Positions 57,815-64,000 of a stretch of 64,000 nt of DNA are shown here, one piece after another. Numbering within the stretch: position 1 is the first letter of the stretch; each line of letters opens with the position of its first letter. Both the position numbers and the translations under genes were made by a program. The DNA comes from Rhizophagus clarus (lineage: Eukaryota > Glomeromycota > Glomeromycetes > Glomerales > Glomeraceae). The DNA is taken from positions 1,178,001 through 1,242,000 of the forward strand of contig BLAL01000005.1 of assembly GCA_015698045.1 (NCBI GenBank). The letters run 5' to 3'. The notes beneath the pieces were generated by a model. The model ran no database searches. It had not been told where the DNA came from and saw nothing but the letters and a program-made list of their open reading frames with translations.

Positions 57815-58853
57815 AAAAATATTCGGCACTTTTTTTTTCGTAAAAAAATCGAAAAAAGTCCATCACATACATCTATCTATAGCTTGTAAACTTGTTTTTT
57901 AAATTTTACGCAAGGAATCGTAAAATTAAATTTTTTTTCACTTTTATGTAAAGTTCAAATTTTTTACTTTAGAATCAATATTGAATAAATAAACTAAAAG
58001 ACTTTAGATAATATATATTTAAAAATTTCATAAATTTCATTTTGATTTTTATTATAATCAATAAAGCACAGGCGTGTAAGATTGATAGTACCAAATCTAA
58101 AAATGAAAAAGCATCTCGAGATCTCATTTTCAGTTACTTTGATTTTAGGTAAGCTGTATATAAACGATACAAGGAGTTAAAACCCAGTTATGACAAGTGT
58201 TAGTTAAAAAAGAGGAGGCGATTCCCGAGACAAAGTGCTCTGATGAAGCTTTGCTAGCATTGATAAAGAATAAATAGCCCGGATTAGATCCCATCATACG
58301 TCTTAAATCTAACTATAGGCAAAACCAATTATGTAATTGCTGAAATTTTAATGCAGTAAGTCCTCCCTTGTACCTTCGATATTGCGGGAGATAGCTTGTC
58401 TTGATAGCTATCCTTATATCATATCCTATTAAGCCTGCCTTGTTAGTTTCTTTTCGAATGAATATAAGAAAAAAGGTAGAATGTGGTAACTTTTTTATTT
58501 TGAAGTCTTTGGCTGAAACGTATTAACAAAGTTCGCCCAATTCGAGCTTATATTTTTATTTGCTTTGCGAAGGCGTGTAATGCATTTGGAATATGTAATA
58601 ATTTTCCCCGATAATCCATTTCATTCATGATCAGGTAATACCTGTTGATGTTAAATAATTCCGTAAAATATGTTAGATTTACTTCCGAAGTTTCATTCAT
58701 TAACCTCAACCCCCTAAATTCAGAAGATAAAATTAACCGATTTTCTTTGCGATTAGTCATGTGTTTTTATGAGTATTTTGACTGCGCCCTTGTGACATGA
58801 TGCGACATGATGTTCAGGTGATTTAAGTATACCAAGATTTAAAAAATGTCCAC
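57815..58853. other. No gene seen
   Basis: AT-rich spacer. A frame on the minus strand at 58760-58548 has no recognisable features. Short coding-like words near 58230-58290 (SDEALLALIKNK) are isolated. Confidence 0.45.
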
Positions 58854-60700
58854 GAGCATGGCTCAAGAAGCGAATTTTACTCATTGCTAACATGAAATTG
58901 GTGAAAAATCCCTTTTAGTATTAAAAAACATGGATGTCAGTTATCACAAAGCTTTCCTGTTGTTATTCTCAAGATGAAAAATTAATAGTAGGAGCTATTA
59001 AAGATACTATAGTCTGGGACTTTTGATCATACGATGAATTAGATAGTTATATTAATGTAACGGATCAGATTGAGCTGGAAGGTTTTTCGTTTCAATATCA
59101 CCAGATGGATCATTAATAGCAATGGGAAGATAGAATTGTACTATGTCTTTGGGCAAATAAAGTCAAAGAACCATTAACTTATGAAAAATTGGATTTTAGA
59201 GAACGTACGAACAAAATTTTAAGTGTTTCGATTTCACCCAACAGTAAATATATTTTTTCAGGAAGTAGTGACTGTACTGTTGGTATATGATTCGTAAGAA
59301 AGAAAGATTGTTACATCGATTTAAAGAATATAAAGACGGTGTTAACAGTATTTAATTTTCATTCTCATTGTTTCGGGAAATGCGTTGATATATAGTCCGT
59401 AAATGAGAAAAACTGTTATGCGTATTTAAAGGACATTGAGCTAGTATTAGCAGTGTTTCATTCCCGCCAAACAATGAATTTATTGTTTCAGGAGATTTGC
59501 TTATGGTCAATAAAGGAGAGAAAATTGTTACATACATTTAAAGCACGCAGAGATGAAATTTTGTTTTCGCCTAATGTAGAACATCGTGATTAGTAAAAGA
59601 GACAAATTATTATGGACACACTGACAGAGCTACTAGTGTTTAAGTAATAGTAAATGCATTGCATTAGGAGGCATTGATGGAAAAAACGTTCATGGTCAAT
59701 AAAAAACAAAGAACATAGTTTGGGACGTGTTTTAATCAATTATTTTCTCCAAATGAGGAATGGATTATTGACAGTTTTAGCGTTCTTCAATTTCCTCACC
59801 CAGCAGAGTGACCTGCATTTTCATCTGATGGCAAATTCATTGCCTTTAACAAAGGATAACTTTATTAATCTATCTTCAAAGGAAAATAAAGATCCATTTT
59901 TTACCTTTGAAATACAAGAATCATCAGAATGGAAATTTAATTGTATTTCAATTTCACCAAATAGTGAATTCATCGCAGCAGGACCTTGAATCGAGAATGA
60001 AATTATTATGGTATAAAATTATTTTCAGCGAAAGAAAGAGAATTGGTTCATACTTTACGAGGGCGTTAATTTTATTCATTCTTGATGGAGAACTACTTGT
60101 CTCAGGAAGTTGGGATAGTACCGCGCGTTTATGGTCACTAAAGGAAAAAAAATTACTTGCTACCTTTGATCACCAAAAATCTTTTGGTCATAAGAGACCA
60201 TGCATTGAGTGCGTTTCATTTTATCCTGATAGTGAACTTATTGTAACAGGAGGATGGAATTATACAGTAACTTTATGGTCAATAAAAGACTAAAAAACCA
60301 CAGGAGATTTTTGATGAGCACAAAAACAAAATTTGATGTTAATTTTCTCCATTAATTGCATCAGCAAGTCGTGATTGTACTTGTACATATAATGTCAGCA
60401 TCATCTGGCAATAAATCCTTGGCAGTCATTCGAGGCTTTATAGGCTGTGTATCTCATATAGCTTGTTATTTTTACACACAATTAATAGTGAAAACAACAT
60501 GGAATATGGAAATAAGTTTTATCGTTACTGGCAGATAGAACAAAATGATCACAAGTTACAAGTTAAATTGCGTTGAGTTACTTATCAATCAGTGTTGACA
60601 ACATATAATCAGAATGTAAATTATTTAAACCCAATGAATGAGAAGCTTTTAATACGATACGGTGCTACAAGGAAGAATAATATATTTATGTTACAAGTGA
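58854..60700 (+). pseudogene. Decayed WD40 end of the kinase-WD40 gene (duplicate)
   Basis: It follows 51011-53061 from the last pentapeptide residues through the WD40 repeats to the C-terminus (YGATRK in the intact gene), but with many small deletions, frameshifts and stops. Well-kept pieces include SRKEN-type linkers at 59860-59990 (ENKDPFFTFE, ISISPNSEFIAAGP) and 60070-60300 (SGSWDSTARLWSLKEKKL, VTGGWNYTVTLWSIKD). The kinase, Sel1 and NACHT-tail parts are absent, so the duplication began inside the last exon and the copy never had its own promoter. It was probably dead on arrival. Confidence 0.88.
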
Positions 60701-62620
60701 TAGTTTAATTTTTAATATATGTCTATTTGTTTATTTGTTTGAAAGACGTAGATGTAAATATTTTTAAGTAAATTAATATTAATACGTAAATTAATAAAAA
60801 TAATATTTGAATAAATTTAATACTACTAAATTATAATATTTGATTGATAGGAAAGAGGAATTAGTGTAGTTATTATTGATGGTGATTCTTCACGTTCAGT
60901 TTTTAAATTAAAAACTATATATGAAATTCAATTTACTAATTCGAATAATTTACTTTAATTTAATAAATTAATCTCACACACCCTAAAATTTTATTACTGT
61001 ATGTTAAATTTGAAAGATATAATTACATTAATTACAAAACCTAAAATTCTTTCAATAATATCTTGCTAATTATCCTTCATTTTTTTGCCAATAATTTCAA
61101 ACACTTGGCCAGATCAAATATCTCATCACTACAAAATCCCACAAAGTGTATATATTAAAAAAATTTCAAGACGATTTCTATTAACATAATAAGTCAGTAT
61201 TCAGTAAGACCGCCTTTCATTTTTAAATCGGAAATTAAAAAAGAAAATATAAAATGAAAAAATTGTGAAATTTGTGAAAATTTATCGAATGTTTCTTTTT
61301 TTAAAAAAAAAGAAAATCTTATTCTTTTTCTTCTTAAATAAAAGGATAGAAGAATAAGTTAAAGTTAAATTAGGTAAAACAGGATACTAATTTTTATACA
61401 GGACTATTAATGATGCTTCCCACAGTAAAGGATAGAAGAGTGCGACACTGAAAAATTTTCTAACATCAAACTTCAACACTAAGAAACTAACATTTAACAA
61501 AAAAAAAAAAAATAATACCACATCTTAACACAAGACGAAACACGAAATCTAACACACACTACCTACCACTAAATTCTAGCACTTTCATAACCTTAACTCG
61601 CCTTAATAAATGGTATAAAGATATAATAAAAATAATATACCGAATGAAAATAAGCGAAAGAGAAATCTACGGGTAAATAAATAATAATTATATTATTTGG
61701 GATTAAATAATCACAATGAGTATCTTTGATGATACTTTCACTACACCGGGTTCAGTTTTGAATTCTAAAAGTAGATAGGGGATATATTTGCCTGTATTTC
61801 TAATTGCTTTTCATATATCATACACAGTAAGAAGGAAAGTAAAGTCCACATTTTCTGGATCATCCCACATGCAATCCTGGGCGCGCTAGTTTTGCTCATA
61901 CAAATTTACACTAATAAATTATACAAATTCAGTTCTTGTAATAGTAATCATCAAATAAATTATACAGTTCTTGTAATAATCATCATTAATCACGAGCACA
62001 TCGGCTACATTGTAGAATTAGCAGTACGTCTAAATGCTTAAACGAAAGATGGTTGTAGCTTTTGTAGCTCCTCTTGTTATACTCTTATTCATCTTCGATT
62101 CAACCAATATTATTTACAACAATATTATCTTTCTCCAAATCAGATCCTTGCCATTTTCTTTTCATCTCAGTAAAACCGGCATAGTCCAATAAAATCTATT
62201 CTTTTCCTGAACATCCACCTTGATTTACTATTTAAATTAATCACTGATTTACTGTTTAGAAAATCATAAATTATTAAATTGTTTTGGCTTCATCATAGAA
62301 AATCCCTAGTCCCTACATCAATTGATTATAGAAAATTAAAAAAAATCCCCTTCTCCACCTTATTAGGGATCACTGCAGGAATCCTGAACGATCTTTCCTA
62401 AAAATTTTTTTTTGACCTAGATAACGGATAAAAAGCGTAATAATAAAAACGATGATATATTAAAAACTCCCTAAGACCTAAATATTCAACAATGATATAT
62501 TAAAAACTCCCTAAGACTTAAATATTCAACAATGATATATTAAAGACCTAAATATTCCAAGTGTATCTTACTATCTTTAATAATTTAATTGTGTTCCATA
62601 ACGCAGTTTCAAGACTATTT
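58854..62620 (+). repeat. Segmental duplication, copy 2
   Basis: The homology to 51011-54964 continues past the coding part: GATAGGAAAGAG, CACTAAATTCTA, GGCATAGTCCAATAAA and TGTTCCATAACGCAGTT words occur in the same order. It ends at about 62620 where copy 1 ends at 54964. Confidence 0.83.
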
Positions 62621-64000
62621 ATTTATGGTTACTTGCTGGTAAAACACTTGAAATTTTTGGCATTCGAGCTAGAGTAATTAGGAAAAGTTTGCTTTTTATT
62701 CTGTTCGAATTACGTCAATTAAGAAGTCAACTTTTGTTGGTTTAAATCGTCCATTCATGCTTATTTAAGTTACACTATGTTTATTGTAGGTAAAGTTATA
62801 TAAGCTGGCGCCTTGTGACATAATTTGATCACGTGAAATCGGCAAGAAAAATGTTGTTTAACTGATAAGGGTAGTAGGGGTATTGCGTAAAAAAACGGTA
62901 AACTGGAACTCACTACTTCTGATCATCCGGAAATTTACCAACATTAAACTGGCTACAAATTTTTTTGTTTTGTTCTTGCTTAACAATTTAATTAATTGTA
63001 GAAAAAAAATTACCGCGTGGACTTGTACAAAAGATACAAAATAATATATACAAAATACAAACAATATATAAATTTAATGCATATTTCCCATGATCATGAG
63101 AAAATAAAATTTTTATAAGCAAACAAAATTTTCTAGGTGTACGTATGAATTTTAAAAAATGTAAGAAAAATAACTACTATTTATTTATTTATTATTTATT
63201 TTTTTTCTATTTTCAATAAAAAAAAAATAAAAATAAAATAAAAATAAAAATAATAATAATAATAATAATAAAAGAGGACTCATTCAAAAGCTAGAAAAAG
63301 CTAGAAAGATAAAAATATGGTAAATATGCAGTATGATCATCGTTTACAAAATATTATTATTATTAATTTTATTATTTTTTTTATTATTGAATCGACGGAT
63401 AACAATTCTAGCGAAAAGGGTATGATGAAAGAATAAAATGTCGTCTTACATTAATATTAATATCGTTAGAACAAAAAAGATTACTATAAAAAAAAATTAT
63501 TGGTTAGGTCCAAAAAAAAAAGTGAACTCGGTATATTCAGCGTAATACAAAAAAATATATAACCTACTGCGGAGTTAAACAATTGTTAATAAAGGCCGAA
63601 AATTTCAAATGATATTCCGTTCACAATATAGTAAATAATTCATATTCTTTTTTAAGACACACCCGTAACCCGTAACCCGATAGTAAAAGATAATAAAAAA
63701 TCATTAATAATAATATATCCATCAATGTCTATTGCAACAATCGATAACATGTGAATTCTCTTGAAGTAGATCTTAATTAAAGAGGGAATTATGTGGCTGA
63801 CATTATTATATTTACTAAATAAAGCTGTGCATAGAAGAAAATGAATATACAATATTATTCATAATAGCGAATGGGTGAGAATATTTAATCTCTCTCTCAA
63901 AAAGCAAAGAAGCAAGATGAACAAAGATAAAATATAAATGGTCGGCCATTCAAAGGAAACAATGGTCCCGTTTTGTAAAGCCCCAAAGGCAAATAATCAT
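62621..64000. other. No gene seen; A/T microsatellite
   Basis: AT-rich sequence to the window end. 63175-63275 holds TTTATTTATT, AAAATAAAAT and an (AAT)n run. Frames at 63064-62858 and 63852-63652 on the minus strand lack support. Confidence 0.5.

Overview
The window is eukaryotic, strongly AT-rich DNA. Its short GT-AG introns, tandemly mutated transposon families, expanded kinase/Sel1/WD-repeat genes and ion-channel-like pseudogene look most like an arbuscular mycorrhizal fungus (Glomeromycotina, Rhizophagus-like). That assignment rests on recalled family resemblance, not on a marker gene. There is no rRNA gene, no convincing tRNA gene and no CRISPR array.

Layout. 1-13288 is a Polinton/Maverick-class element with inverted arms of about 887 bp. 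It carries a protein-primed type B polymerase region, a retroviral-type integrase, and an unusual Gag-like, zinc-knuckle and aspartic-protease-like block. The element is broken in a few places, but its arms are nearly identical, so it is young. 13516-28738 holds two head-to-tail, 5'-truncated LINE copies (RT, RNase H, zinc motif, poly-A). The second copy is flanked by about 20 bp target duplications and is split by a 9.8 kb CACTA (CMC) DNA transposon (18028-27818, duplication CAT). The CACTA has a transposase gene on the minus strand and a divergent six-exon RS-rich second gene; both carry C-to-T type nonsense codons. 28760-30690 is AT-rich low-complexity DNA.

30694-34113 is an apparently complete Tc1/mariner-type DNA transposon with perfect 25 bp TIRs and a TA duplication. 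It holds an intron-bearing DD34E transposase (319 aa) and a convergent, intron-bearing passenger gene (521 aa) with an N-terminal Cys-rich region and a C-terminal SAM-like domain. 35800-38633 is a decayed multi-exon gene of unrecognised family; its first intron is filled by a higher-order minisatellite. A 143 bp hAT-type MITE lies at 39849-39991. 41690-45420 is a decayed ion-transport-type gene interrupted by a 735 bp TA-flanked MITE that contains an array of hairpins.

46575-53061 is a kinase area. A decayed kinase is followed by an intact five-exon gene (1374 aa) joining a protein kinase, Sel1 repeats, a NACHT-tail-like segment, pentapeptide repeats and WD40 repeats. Its WD40 end and 3' flank (51011-54964) are duplicated in decayed form at 58854-62620. 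Between the two copies lie two small two-exon genes: a single-membrane-segment protein (99 aa) and a small secreted six-cysteine protein (80 aa). The rest, to 64000, is AT-rich sequence without a recognisable gene.

Functionally, most of the window is a nest of selfish elements. The host-type content is a signalling/recognition gene with its relics, plus small secreted or membrane proteins typical of an accessory region in a symbiotic fungus.
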